Positions 9,885 to 18,650 are shown, numbered from the stretch's first letter. The stretch is DNA of 64,000 nt from Deltaproteobacteria bacterium (GCA_020848905.1 JADLHG010000045.1:124001-188000); one strand, 5' to 3'. The notes: generated by a model from the sequence alone, not told the origin. Translations and numbers: made by a program.

Positions 9885-12739
9885 TGGGCACGGCCAAGGG
9901 ACGTGGAACACCGAAGCGCGGGGAGGACGGGGCAGCCGCGGCGAAGGCGCCGGGGGGCACGGACCCTCGCTATCTGTGGCCGGCGCGAGAGACGCGGGAG
10001 GCGCGGCTCGCGGCCGCGACGGAGCTCGTCGCGCGCGCGCGGGAGCTCCCGGCAGGGGTGGAGCTCCTCCTCGGGACGAGGCCGCTGCCGGCGCGCGTCG
10101 GGACGCTCGAGCCGGAGCGGGTGCTCGAGCACTTGACCCCGAAGCGGCTGCGCCTCGCGGCGGGGATCGTCGAACTCTGCGCACGGCTCGGCTCCGAGCT
10201 ACGCGAGGGGAGCTACCTCCTCGAGTCGCTCGTCGAGGAGCTCGAGAAGCTCGAACCCGCGAGGGCGCCGAGCGAGGCGCAGGTGGCCGCGCTGGCGAGC
10301 CTGGCTTCGCGCGGGCTGCGGCTCGGCGACCTCCCGGCCGAGGCGGCGAAGGTGCCCTCGCACCTCGTGGCCCTGGCCCGCGAGGCGGGGCTCGGCCTCG
10401 AGTACCTGCTCGGCAACCTGGAGAAGGTCCTGCACCTGATGAAGGCCTTCGGGGTGCGAAGCCGCGCCCGCAACCTCTCGAGCCTCTACCATAACTATGC
10501 GAGCGGGTTTTTCGCGTGCGACCTGAGCGCGGTCGCGCCCGTTTCGCTCGCGCAGGCCGTCGAGCGGGCCGCGGCGCTTGAGCGGCAGGGGAGCACGCTG
10601 CTGGTCTTCGCCCAGGGGCAGTTCAACCGCGGTCTCGGGGCCTGCGGGGTGGAGGAGCTGGCCGAGCTCGTGGCGGAGACGGAGGAGAGCTACGGCGTCG
10701 CGGCGGGCGAGGTGCGGCGCTTCTTCGCGGCCTGTCTGGCCGAGGAGGAGGCACGTCTGGCGGCCGCGCCGGCGCTCGAGCTCGCGGCGCTCCTCCGCTG
10801 TTTCCGCTTCTCCGAGGAGGAGCGCGAGCTCGTGGGTCAGGCCGCAGGCGGAGCGGGGAGCGAGGACCCGCGGCACTGGATGGAGAGCGAGCTCGGGCGG
10901 GCGCTCGTGACGCTGCGTCCGCGCCTCAACTGGCTGGCCTACGCGGCGGGGGTGCGGCAGGCGGGGGAGCCGGCGGCCTGGGCCGCGGACGCCGGGGTCG
11001 TGCGCGCCCTCGAGGAGCTGTCCACGCTCGGCCGCGGGCTGAGCGTGACCCTCACCTCGGGGCGCCGGGGGACGCGCGAGGAGAGGCCGCTGGCCGAGCT
11101 CTCCGGGGAGGCGCTGCTCTTCGAGCTCTACTGTCTCGCGGTGCTCGAGAAGCGGCGGCTGGACGAGGTGGTCCAGACGGCGGTGCGCACCCTGCGCCTC
11201 GTCGTGGAGCTGGAGAATCGCGATCCGGTGGCCCGGCTCGACGAGCTCGTCGCTGCGCGACTTGGCGGCGAGTCCTTCGCCACGCTGCTCGGCACGCAGG
11301 GGATCGTGCTGCGCAACGCGCCGCTGCTGGCCGCGCTCGAGGCGCTGCGGTCGCTCGCGGACAAAGTGGAGCTTGCGGTCCCGCTCGACCGGGGAGGAGC
11401 GGTGCCGGTGGCCGACGTCGCGGTGGACGACTTCCGCCGCGCCGTGATCCGCCTCGGTCGCGCGCTCCAGACGCCGCACTCGCCCGAGCGCGTGCTCGCG
11501 GTGATCGTGGACAAGATCGTGCCCGAGGTGCGGCGGCTTCCGCGTCAGGTCATCGCGCCCGGGGCGCACGACCTCGGGCGGCTCGTCTCGCTCGCGCTCT
11601 CGGGCGTGCCGGCGCGCTACGCGCTCAGGCGCCCCTGGAAGACGGTGAACCTGGACCAGCTCGTGACCTGCGGCACCGGCCTCGAGCCGGGGATCCGCAA
11701 CTGCCTCGGCTGCCCGGTGAACAACCTCTACGGCACGGTCTTGAAGACGGCGCAGAGCCTGGGCTACGACGAGATCATCACCTACGAGGCCACGGGCTGC
11801 TTCGAGGTCTACTCGGGGATCTGGCCCTACACGGGGAAGGTCTTTCCGTCGCTGCACGGGGTCTTCGGCGGGGCGGCCTCGGAGCTCCTCGGCGGCCTCG
11901 CGGCCAAGCGCGCGCGGGCCAAGTTCGCCGCGAAGCACGGCGCGCAGCCGGCGGCGTCGAACGGATCGCTCCCGCGCACGCTGCACCTCGGCTGGGGGGG
12001 GGACGGGGCGACCTTCGACATCGGCTTCGGCAACCTCTCGGGGCTCTTCTCGCGGCTGCAGCGCCTCGGGCGGGACGAGCTCGCGGAGTCCCTGCACCAG
12101 CGGGCGCTCTACGTCTGCTACGACAACGAGGGCTACCAGAACACGGGGAACCAGTACTCGGCGGCCACCGCGCCGGGCGGGAACACCACGACGAATCCGC
12201 GCGGCAAGGCGCGGACTCTCGGGAACGACCTGCGCAAGAAGCCCATCGTGGAGATCATCGCGGACCACGGCGTGCCGCTCTCGGCGCGCCTCAACATCCA
12301 CCGGCAGCAGCACATCAGCCGGGTGGTGGCGCGGGCGCTCGAGGACGGGGACCGCGGCAGCTTCATCCACTTCCTGCAGCCCTGCACGACCGGCTGGAAG
12401 TTCACGGCCGACAGCCTGACCTACGATCTGTCGCATCTCGCGGAGGCCGGCGGGCTCTTCTCGCCCGTGACCATCGAGCACGGCGTGCCGTACCTCGAGC
12501 TCTACCCCACGCCGAGAGATCCGGCGGAGGTCTTCATGACGCTCCAGGCCCGCTTCAAGCACCTCGTGGACCTGGGGGTCACGGCCAAGGCCGACCTCGA
12601 GCGCGTGATGGACTACTACCGCGGCGAGTGGCAGCGAAACCTGGAGCTCTGCGGCTTCGAGGCCGAGATCCCGCGCGCCGAGCGGCTGGCCTACCTCGAC
12701 GAGGATCACCGCCTGCCCCGCGTCTCGCAGGGGGTCTGA
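9884..12739 (+). CDS. PorB-like 2-oxoacid:ferredoxin oxidoreductase beta subunit with large N-terminal extension
   Basis: The 951-residue protein is about three times the usual PorB length. The catalytic beta domain occupies about 590-951: Cys-rich entry CGTGLEPGIRNCLGC (about 595-609), YEATGCFEV, the thiamine diphosphate motif WGGDGATFDIG (about 702) and CYDNEGYQNTG (about 744). These match the order seen in PorB. Residues 1 to about 585 form a Leu/Ala/Glu-rich, probably alpha-helical region that I do not recognise; it has no obvious cluster motif. It could hold extra partners, replace a missing subunit or be regulatory. ATG overlaps the upstream stop (TGATG). A 176-base gap follows with a weak GC hairpin and no clear terminator. 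Confidence 0.85.
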   Translation: MGTAKGRGTPKRGEDGAAAAKAPGGTDPRYLWPARETREARLAAATELVARARELPAGVELLLGTRPLPARVGTLEPERVLEHLTPKRLRLAAGIVELCARLGSELREGSYLLESLVEELEKLEPARAPSEAQVAALASLASRGLRLGDLPAEAAKVPSHLVALAREAGLGLEYLLGNLEKVLHLMKAFGVRSRARNLSSLYHNYASGFFACDLSAVAPVSLAQAVERAAALERQGSTLLVFAQGQFNRGLGACGVEELAELVAETEESYGVAAGEVRRFFAACLAEEEARLAAAPALELAALLRCFRFSEEERELVGQAAGGAGSEDPRHWMESELGRALVTLRPRLNWLAYAAGVRQAGEPAAWAADAGVVRALEELSTLGRGLSVTLTSGRRGTREERPLAELSGEALLFELYCLAVLEKRRLDEVVQTAVRTLRLVVELENRDPVARLDELVAARLGGESFATLLGTQGIVLRNAPLLAALEALRSLADKVELAVPLDRGGAVPVADVAVDDFRRAVIRLGRALQTPHSPERVLAVIVDKIVPEVRRLPRQVIAPGAHDLGRLVSLALSGVPARYALRRPWKTVNLDQLVTCGTGLEPGIRNCLGCPVNNLYGTVLKTAQSLGYDEIITYEATGCFEVYSGIWPYTGKVFPSLHGVFGGAASELLGGLAAKRARAKFAAKHGAQPAASNGSLPRTLHLGWGGDGATFDIGFGNLSGLFSRLQRLGRDELAESLHQRALYVCYDNEGYQNTGNQYSAATAPGGNTTTNPRGKARTLGNDLRKKPIVEIIADHGVPLSARLNIHRQQHISRVVARALEDGDRGSFIHFLQPCTTGWKFTADSLTYDLSHLAEAGGLFSPVTIEHGVPYLELYPTPRDPAEVFMTLQARFKHLVDLGVTAKADLERVMDYYRGEWQRNLELCGFEAEIPRAERLAYLDEDHRLPRVSQGV

Positions 12740-12915
12740 GGCGCGCTAGGCGGCCGGCATCCCGCCCGGCTCGCTGCTCGTGCGAGATCTCCGGGAACCC
12801 TGAGCCCGCGGTGGTGTCCGAGCCTGCATCCAGGACGTCCGCAGGCAGCGCGGGAGGCGCAGTACGCCTCGTGCGAAGGGGCGTCGTCCGTCCAACCTTC
12901 AGCGGGAGGAAAACC

Positions 12916-13293
12916 ATGCACGAGGTGTTTCGAGTCGGTGGGTTCGGCATGTGGCCGACGCTCTTCTTTGGCCTTCTGCTCCTCGGAGTCGCGGGGTGGT
13001 ACGCGGCGCGGCCCGAGCGGCGGTTCATGCCTCTCCTCGTGAGCGCCGGGCTCATGACCCTTCTGAGCGGGCTCCTCGGCTTCTCGATGGGGCTCGTGAA
13101 TTCGCTCCTGCACCTCGGCAAGGTGAACCCGGACGACCGCTACATCTGGCTCATCGGCCTCGGCGAGTCGCTCTACAACGTGGTCTTCGCGCTCGTCTTC
13201 CTCATGCTCGCGGCCATCGCCGCGTCGGTGGGCGCGTGGCGGCTCGCGCGGAGCCCGGCTGGCCGCTCCACCTTCGGCCATGGGGTCGCCTGA
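12916..13293 (+). CDS. Small three-helix inner-membrane protein, function unknown
   Basis: The 125-residue protein has three hydrophobic segments at about 9-29, 38-60 and 85-108, with a short hydrophilic loop (HLGKVNPDDRY) between the second and third. The opening GGFGMWPTLFFGLLLLGV faintly recalls MotA/TolQ/ExbB proton-channel proteins, but it is too short and lacks the rest of that family. GGAGG at 12905-12909 gives a good ribosome site. It stands alone between the oxidoreductase operon and an exported-protein gene. Confidence 0.65.
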   Translation: MHEVFRVGGFGMWPTLFFGLLLLGVAGWYAARPERRFMPLLVSAGLMTLLSGLLGFSMGLVNSLLHLGKVNPDDRYIWLIGLGESLYNVVFALVFLMLAAIAASVGAWRLARSPAGRSTFGHGVA

Positions 13294-13340
13294 CCCCCGC
13301 TAACGGTGAGCTAACCCACCGAAGGCACTGCCGCCCATCG

Positions 13341-13356
13341 TGGCACGCAGGTTGCT
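13341..13356 (+). promoter_or_regulatory. Sigma54 (-24/-12) promoter, perfect consensus
   Basis: TGGCACGCAGGTTGCT matches TGGCACG-N4-TTGCW at all twelve defined positions, with GG at 13342-13343 and GC at 13354-13355. Predicted transcription start is near 13366, upstream of GGAGG at 13378 and the ATG at 13391. A direct repeat of GCTAAC (13299-13304 and 13310-13315, 11 bases apart) lies just upstream and could be an activator site. Confidence 0.82.
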
Positions 13357-13390
13357 TTAGCCGGGTTGTCCTACATTCTGGAGGCGTCCC

Positions 13391-14545
13391 ATGTCGAGAC
13401 GGCATCAGCCGTTCGTGTGCATTGCTCTCGTGGTCGCGCTTGGTACGACCGGCGCCCACGCGGCCAAGTCCCGAGGCGTCGCCAACACGTCCCAGATCCT
13501 GGAGCGCTACAAGCGCGCCGAGCAGAGGTACGTCACGGCAGCGGAGCAGGCGGGCGCTCGCCGCTGGAAGGTCTACGAGATGATCCGGACGCTCGAGTCC
13601 TCGCTCTCGGGGAGCTTCCTGCCGAAGAGCTGGCAGAAGGCGGGAGAGCAGGTGAACGCCGAGCTGGAGAAGCTCCTGTCGGCGATCGGTGCGCAGCCGG
13701 GGAGCGTGAAGCTCGACACCGCGACCCGCCGCGAGCCCGTACCGCTCCTCGGCGCTCGGCTGGGCTGGAAGTGGGACGTGCGGCCTTCGGGCAAGGCGGT
13801 GAAGAGCTGGATCGCCGAGCTCACCAAGCTCGAGGAGCAGGTGGGAAGCACCGCCGGCGCCCTGGCGGCCTTCACCTCCGCGACGAAGGCGATTCCGGCG
13901 CAGCTCGACGCGCGCTTCACGGCGCGCATGGCGGAGGTCGAGAAGGCGGCCTCAGGGCGGCTGACGAAGAAGGCGGCGGGGGTGCTGTACCGGCGCGCGG
14001 TGGACCTCGAGAGACGGATCGCGCAGCTGGCCTCGGAGCATGACGCCGTGAAGGGCGGGGAGATGTCGGCGAGCGGCTCCATGCACAGGAACGGTCTGTT
14101 CGGCGTCGGAGAGGTGAATGCGCACTACTCGGCGTCCGGCAGCAGCGCCTTCGCGACCAAGGGGCCGGTGCCGCGCAAGTACTACATCCGGTACACCCCG
14201 ACGGCGGGGGCCGAGGGGGACATCCGGAGCGCGGTGGAGGCGCGGGCGGCCGTTCAGGCCGTGTACGAGCTGTCGGCCATCCTGTGGGCGCTGCAGAAGG
14301 GAGCTCCGGAGCACCCCGAGTACGTCGCGCCGTTCATGGACTGGATGAATCACTCCGAGGTGAGGGTCTCCCGGGTCAAGGATCCGTCGAACCTGGACAG
14401 CCGCTGGTGGAAGAACGACTGGGAGCACCTGGAGGCCTTCAGCGTGCACTCTCCCGAGGGAGCGATCGGCGCTCTCACGTCGTTCGGTCTCGCCTCTCCC
14501 GCGATGAAGCAGGCCATCAAGAAGGTTGCGCTCGGCTTCCGGTAG
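13391..14545 (+). CDS. Exported protein of unknown function under a sigma54 promoter
   Basis: The 384-residue protein has a classical signal peptide ending at AHA, then a Lys/Glu/Ala-rich, mostly helical region to about residue 220 with coiled-coil tendency (LTKLEEQVG, ERRIAQLASEH), then a C-terminal part with aromatic-rich stretches (KYYIRYTP, SRWWKNDWEHLEAF). I recognise no catalytic motif. GGAGG sits 8 bases before ATG 13391. The perfect sigma54 promoter makes it a likely target of an enhancer-binding activator such as the FHA protein at 638-2005. Confidence 0.75.
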   Translation: MSRRHQPFVCIALVVALGTTGAHAAKSRGVANTSQILERYKRAEQRYVTAAEQAGARRWKVYEMIRTLESSLSGSFLPKSWQKAGEQVNAELEKLLSAIGAQPGSVKLDTATRREPVPLLGARLGWKWDVRPSGKAVKSWIAELTKLEEQVGSTAGALAAFTSATKAIPAQLDARFTARMAEVEKAASGRLTKKAAGVLYRRAVDLERRIAQLASEHDAVKGGEMSASGSMHRNGLFGVGEVNAHYSASGSSAFATKGPVPRKYYIRYTPTAGAEGDIRSAVEARAAVQAVYELSAILWALQKGAPEHPEYVAPFMDWMNHSEVRVSRVKDPSNLDSRWWKNDWEHLEAFSVHSPEGAIGALTSFGLASPAMKQAIKKVALGFR

Positions 14546-14577
14546 CCTCGGAGGCCCGGGCATCTCCCCGCGGGCGC

Positions 14578-14596
14578 GCGGCCACGACGTGGCCGC
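14578..14596. repeat. Short perfect inverted repeat downstream of the exported protein gene
   Basis: Arms GCGGCCAC (14578-14585) and GTGGCCGC (14589-14596) pair perfectly around a 3-base loop, about 30 bases after the stop at 14545. It could end transcription, but no T-run follows, so this is not a typical intrinsic terminator. Confidence 0.4.
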
Positions 14597-14689
14597 CGGC
14601 GTGAAGCCTCATAGGGACACCTGACCTCAGCTCGTCGTCGGTCGACGGCGGAAGCCTGCAATCTCGCGCCGCACGGCCTGGGCCGTCCC

Positions 14690-14705
14690 TGGTGCGTGAG
14701 TTGCA
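14690..14705 (+). promoter_or_regulatory. Candidate sigma54 promoter, 10 of 12 consensus positions
   Basis: TGGTGCGTGAGTTGCA has GG and GC 12 bases apart and a perfect TTGCA. The predicted start near 14715 is only about 5 bases before the ATG at 14720. No Shine-Dalgarno sequence is visible, so a leaderless mRNA would have to be assumed. Confidence 0.4.
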
Positions 14706-14719
14706 GAAGCCCCCGGGTG

Positions 14720-15400
14720 ATGGCCAGCGTTCCGCGGGCGGCTGCCCGTAGACCCTATTTCGCGCGCGGTCTCGCCCTGGTCTTGCTGGCCGCGGCCTGG
14801 CTCGCCGCGGGTCCGGCGGCGCAAGCCCGGGGCAAGGCCCCGCCGCGCCCCTGGAGCCACATCGAGTACGGCGCGGCGAACTACGCCGGCTCGCCGGGGG
14901 CTGACCCCGCGCAGCAACACGTGCGGCTCTTCGCCACCATCGAGCAGCTGGTGGCGCGAAACGGTCCCCGCGGGAAGCTCTACCTGAACGACCTTCCCGC
15001 GCACCTGGACGGCGTGCTCGCGGCGGTGCAGCGCTTCGTAACCGAACGGAACTGGACCGAGCTCGAGGTGATCCCCTGGGAGGCGGACTTCACGAAGGGG
15101 CCCCTACCGCGCACCGATACGGCGCACCTCTCGCATCCGGAGCCGGCGCTGATCTCCGCCGCCTGCATCCGGCGCTTCGCCGCGCGAGCCAGGGTGGTCG
15201 TGGTGACGACGCACGGCGTGAAGCAGATGACGCGTGCGCTCGAGGAGCTCGGGACCGGCCTCGGCCACCAGGACCATGGCCCGGCGCAACCCTACGTGGA
15301 TCACCAGGGGACCGCGTGGCGCTTCGAGGCGCGGGTGCACGTCTTCTCGCGACGGCCGCAGGCGGTGCGCAAGAACCCCCTCGCGCCGCGTCGGAGGTAG
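14720..15400 (+). CDS. Exported protein of unknown function
   Basis: The 226-residue protein has a signal peptide (hydrophobic core ALVLLAAAWLAAGPAAQA). The mature part starts with a Pro/aromatic segment (PPRPWSHIEYGAANY) and is otherwise mixed alpha/beta, with an HLSHPEPALISAACIRRFA stretch and a hydrophobic strand RVVVVTTHG that could be part of a Rossmann-like core. I do not recognise the family. ATG 14720 was chosen because the signal peptide begins there; GTG at 14696 in frame is possible. It ends one base before the stop of the convergent SagB-like gene, without a terminator between. Confidence 0.6.
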   Translation: MASVPRAAARRPYFARGLALVLLAAAWLAAGPAAQARGKAPPRPWSHIEYGAANYAGSPGADPAQQHVRLFATIEQLVARNGPRGKLYLNDLPAHLDGVLAAVQRFVTERNWTELEVIPWEADFTKGPLPRTDTAHLSHPEPALISAACIRRFAARARVVVVTTHGVKQMTRALEELGTGLGHQDHGPAQPYVDHQGTAWRFEARVHVFSRRPQAVRKNPLAPRRR

Positions 15401-15401
15401 C

Positions 15402-17057
15402 TCACCCCGGCGGGGCGGGATACGGCGGGAGCGTGGTGAGGCGTCGGTCCTCGAGCGCGCGACCCACGGCCAGGTGGTAGAGCACCTGGTGGTCCTCGCC
15501 CTCGAGCCCGAGCAGTCGGTGCACCACGTCGTCGAAGAAGCAGCCGATCCCGGTAGCGCGAAGGCCGCGCGCCTCGGCCTCGAGGTAGCAGACCTGCCCG
15601 AGCGCGCCGGCCTCCCAGTAGAGAGCCCGGTAGAACCAGGCCCCGTGCCCCTCGAGGCTCGGGCGAAACCGCGCCAGGTAGCTCATCGCGAAGACCCCGT
15701 CGGAGGCGATCTCCTGCGTGCAGCTCGCGAAGCGCGCGAACTCGGTCACCACGCCGGGGGCGAGCCGATAGAAAGGAAGATGGGCGGGTGCCTCGTCGGG
15801 GCGGCTCCATTCGAAGTCCGGGCGCAGCGCCTGCCGTAGCCGCGCCGCACCGTCGGGGGTGCGCGCGAGCAGGTAGAGGCCCGGCGCGAGCTCGTCCACG
15901 CGATGCACGAAGAAGACCAGGTCGTGCGCGGGCGGGTACGGCCACGCCTCGTGCGGAGGCCGGTCGGCGCGTGGGAGCAGCCGGTCGAGGAGCGCGAAGA
16001 AGCTCGCGGCCGACAGGGTGGCCTCGCCGTCGTAGGCCTGCGCGCTGCGGCGCGAGCGGATCAGGTGGGCCGCGCTGACGGGGGCCCCGGTGTCGGGGAG
16101 CGCGCTGGGAGGCGGCGCGACGAGACCCGCGTGGCCCGTGGACGCTAGCGCTGCCGCAGTCGCCGAGGCCGCCTCCCCCTTGTGCGTCGCGCGGCTCACC
16201 TCGTCGATGACGTCCCAGGGCTCGTGGTCCGGGCTCAAGGTCTCCGCGCGGCCTCGCCACAGCGCGTGCTCCACCGCCTCGCGCGTCCGTGCGTCGGGCC
16301 AGGGGGCCGCGCACCACGCGCTTTCGGGGGGCTCGGGAGAGATCGCGAGGAGCAGCTCCGGGACTTCGCGCTCGGGCGCCACCGGGAAGTCCTTCGCGCG
16401 ATCCACGCCCAGCAGGCGCGCCAGGCCGTCGTCGTCCACGTGCGGGGCGAGCCGCGTGTGCCATCCCACGCACCCGGCGGCGTAGGCCACGGCGGCCAGC
16501 GCGTGCCCGGCGTCGAGCTGGCAGTAGCGATAGGCTCGCTCGCCGTACTTCCAGGCCTCGCGCCAGTGAATCGAGGTGAGCGCGACGAAGAAGCTCGCCT
16601 CGGGAAGCCCCGCCGCGAGCTCCCGCCAGAGCTCCTCGGAGAGCACCGCGCGCTCCTCCAGCGCGTGCTCGCGGCTCAGGTAATGGAAGATCGCGGGCGT
16701 CGAGGAGAGACCGTCGACGCTGGGCAGCAGCAGGTAGCCCTCGGTCGGGTGGAGGTTTCCGCTCGACGGATTGGCTCGGAGGGCCCAGCGCGAGCCGCCG
16801 TGGGCCTTCCAGGCGGTGAGTCCGAGCGACAGGCCGAGGAGCGTCGAGAGCGTGGACGCGTCGAGCGGCCGCGCGACGTGTGGGCCGCCGAGCGCGTCGA
16901 GGCTGAGCTCCGGGTCCGGTTCACCGAGGGGCAGCGCCGAGCGGGGGGCGCCGGCGAAGCGCCGCCAGGGGTCCGGTTGCGTGGCCCAGTCGAGGTAGCC
17001 GAGCGAGGCGGCGTAGCGGCCGGGGGCGTGCTTGCTTCGTTCGTGGTACGCGAGCAC
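15402..17057 (-). CDS. SagB-type/nitroreductase-family oxidoreductase with two tandem domains
   Basis: The protein of about 551 residues contains two nitroreductase-like flavin domains, the arrangement of the SagB/ThcOx-type dehydrogenases that act on peptides or small molecules. Supporting stretches are RANPSSGNLHPTEGYLL and YCQLDAGHALAAVAYAAG in the first half, and RRSAQAYDGEATLS and YLEAEARGLRATGIG in the second. I set the start at GTG 17057 because the family usually begins near VLAYHERSKHxPGRYA and the frame further upstream has no conserved residues; there is no clear Shine-Dalgarno sequence. No precursor peptide or cyclodehydratase gene is nearby, so a role in peptide modification is not supported. 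The thioredoxin-like gene lies just upstream on the same strand. Confidence 0.8.
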   Translation of the reverse strand: MLAYHERSKHAPGRYAASLGYLDWATQPDPWRRFAGAPRSALPLGEPDPELSLDALGGPHVARPLDASTLSTLLGLSLGLTAWKAHGGSRWALRANPSSGNLHPTEGYLLLPSVDGLSSTPAIFHYLSREHALEERAVLSEELWRELAAGLPEASFFVALTSIHWREAWKYGERAYRYCQLDAGHALAAVAYAAGCVGWHTRLAPHVDDDGLARLLGVDRAKDFPVAPEREVPELLLAISPEPPESAWCAAPWPDARTREAVEHALWRGRAETLSPDHEPWDVIDEVSRATHKGEAASATAAALASTGHAGLVAPPPSALPDTGAPVSAAHLIRSRRSAQAYDGEATLSAASFFALLDRLLPRADRPPHEAWPYPPAHDLVFFVHRVDELAPGLYLLARTPDGAARLRQALRPDFEWSRPDEAPAHLPFYRLAPGVVTEFARFASCTQEIASDGVFAMSYLARFRPSLEGHGAWFYRALYWEAGALGQVCYLEAEARGLRATGIGCFFDDVVHRLLGLEGEDHQVLYHLAVGRALEDRRLTTLPPYPAPPG

Positions 17058-17100
17058 GGTGGAGAGCGGGGAGTTCGACGGAGGTCGGCCTCGGGCCGTG

Positions 17101-17508
17101 TCAGCGGCGATGCGCGACCTCCTCGAGGTCACCGAGAAGCTCGCTGGCCGAGCGGCTTCCGGTGGTCCCGTGCAGGAACGCACCGTTTTCGTCGACGTAG
17201 AAGACGAAGGGAAGTGAACGTGCCCAGGGCATGTGGTGTCGCCAGAGCTCCAGCAGAGCGGGGTCGGGTTCGTCACAGTCCGCGGCCACGGCGATGAAGG
17301 ATTCGTTGAGGCGCGCCTTCACCGCCTCTTGGGGAATGGCGCCCTCGACGAGAGCGCGACAGTCAGTGCAGGCCTCGCGACCGAACTCGATGAAGACCTT
17401 CTTCCTCGCGGTCTTCGCCGCGACGAGGGCGTCCGAGAGAGAGGTGTACCACTGGATGGCGCCGCGGTCGTTGAAGTGCGGGTGAGCCCCCGGGGCAAGC
17501 GTCGTCAT
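17101..17508 (-). CDS. Thioredoxin-like protein with CTDC active site
   Basis: The 135-residue protein has a thioredoxin fold opening (KKVFIEFGREACTDCRAL) with the redox motif CTDC at residues 47-50 and the cis-Pro region near SLPFVFYVDENG. There is no signal peptide, so it is probably cytoplasmic. AAGGAG lies 8 bases before ATG 17508. It is followed on the same strand by the SagB-like gene after about 43 bases, so the pair may be cotranscribed. A disulfide reductase or thiol-exchange role is likely; the partner is unknown. Confidence 0.78.
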   Translation of the reverse strand: MTTLAPGAHPHFNDRGAIQWYTSLSDALVAAKTARKKVFIEFGREACTDCRALVEGAIPQEAVKARLNESFIAVAADCDEPDPALLELWRHHMPWARSLPFVFYVDENGAFLHGTTGSRSASELLGDLEEVAHRR

Positions 17509-17656
17509 GTCAGCTGCTCCTTCACGTGCTATACGAAGCGTACGCGCCTCGGCGAGGACCGAGGTCGCGGCCCCGGGCCCCTTCCGGGAAGAGGCCCCTG
17601 GTCGGCAAAGTATAGGCGGGAGAGGAAGACGGACCACGGGATGCCGGAGCTTTTCG

Positions 17657-18562
17657 ATGAAGATATCCAACGTCTCAGAAGCCCGGGTGCCCGGGGCGCA
17701 GGTGGTCGAGGGGAGGAGCGCAGCCTGCGCGGAGGTAGCCGGCGTTCGCGTGCCGCGGCTCATCTACGGCACAGCCTGGAAGGAAGGGGAGACGGCCCGG
17801 CTGACGCGCCTGGCGCTCGACGCGGGGTTTCGCGGAATCGACACCGCCAACCAGCGCCGACACTATCACGAGGCGGCGGTAGGGGAGGCGCTCGCGGCGG
17901 CGGTCGCGGAGAGAGGGATCGCGCGCGAGGAGGTCTTTGTTCAGACGAAGTTCACCAATCGCGCCAGCCAGGACAGTCGGCTCCCGTATGACCCCGCAGC
18001 CGCGCTGAGCGCGCAGGTCGAACAATCCTGCGAGAGCTCGCTCGGCCACCTCGGCGTGGGGCGGGTGGACGCCTATCTCTTGCACGGTCCGTCGAGGCGC
18101 CAGGGGTTGACGGCTGACGACTGGGAGACCTGGCAGGCGATGGAGTCCTTGCACCACGCGGGGAAGGCTCGTCTCCTCGGCATCTCGAACGTGTCCGAGG
18201 AGCAGCTCCGGGAGCTCTGGACGCAGGCCTCGGTCAAGCCGAGAGTGGTGCAGAACCGGTGCTACGCCTCGCGGGGCTGGGATCGCGCCGTCCGTACCTT
18301 CTGTGCCGAACAGGGCCTGCTCTATCAGGGCTTCTCGCTCCTGACCGCCAACGCGGAGGTGCTTCACTCGCCGCGGGTCCGGGCGATCGCCGTTCATCGC
18401 GGCGCCACGGCGGCTCAGGTGGTCCTCCGGTTCGCGCTCCAGCTGGGCCTGATCGCCCTTACCGGCACGAGCTCCGCCGCGCACATGGCGGAGGACCTGG
18501 CCGTCTTCGACTTCGAGCTCGATTCGGTAGAGGTCCAGGAGATAGAGAACCTGGCGGGTTAA
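17657..18562 (+). CDS. Aldo/keto reductase family oxidoreductase
   Basis: The 301-residue protein shows the aldo/keto reductase catalytic tetrad in context: Asp in GFRGIDTAN, Tyr in RRHYHEAAVG, Lys in FVQTKFT and His in AYLLHGP. The C-terminal NADPH-binding region is present (LIALTGTSSAAHMAEDL). It reduces carbonyls with NADPH in this family; the substrate is unknown. GGAG at 17646-17649 supports ATG 17657. The last codons and about 90 bases beyond them form one copy of an imperfect direct repeat whose second copy lies at 19728-19877. Confidence 0.87.
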   Translation: MKISNVSEARVPGAQVVEGRSAACAEVAGVRVPRLIYGTAWKEGETARLTRLALDAGFRGIDTANQRRHYHEAAVGEALAAAVAERGIAREEVFVQTKFTNRASQDSRLPYDPAAALSAQVEQSCESSLGHLGVGRVDAYLLHGPSRRQGLTADDWETWQAMESLHHAGKARLLGISNVSEEQLRELWTQASVKPRVVQNRCYASRGWDRAVRTFCAEQGLLYQGFSLLTANAEVLHSPRVRAIAVHRGATAAQVVLRFALQLGLIALTGTSSAAHMAEDLAVFDFELDSVEVQEIENLAG

Positions 18563-18650
18563 GCGCGGGAGGCCACGCCAGCGGGGGCTCAGGGACAGCG
18601 CACGGCCAGAATACCCCCCTCCGCGCGCGCGACGATCGCCGCTCCGACTA
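18503..18650. repeat. Left copy of imperfect direct repeat: aldo/keto reductase 3' end plus lipoprotein 3' remnant
   Basis: This segment closely matches 19728-19877 in the same orientation. It holds the last codons of the intact aldo/keto reductase gene and, on the minus strand after 18589, a remnant that reads as the C-terminus of the propeller-like lipoprotein (AEGGILAVRCP then stop; the intact copy reads AEGVILDVRCP). The peptidase gene stop (18648-18650) lies at its edge. Confidence 0.75.

Noticed and set aside
4464-12709. Very long open frames on the minus strand across the oxidoreductase operon
   Set aside because: They are antisense to genes with clear motifs, have low-complexity Arg/Pro/Ala-rich or His/Glu/Val-rich composition and no motifs; such frames arise in GC-rich DNA.
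12810-12827. Sigma54 promoter before the small membrane protein gene
   Set aside because: GG and GC are 13 bases apart, not 12.
15402-17276. A longer SagB-like protein starting near 17276
   Set aside because: The extra N-terminal part overlaps the thioredoxin-like gene and has Ser/Thr/Pro-rich shadow composition; conserved residues begin only after GTG 17057.
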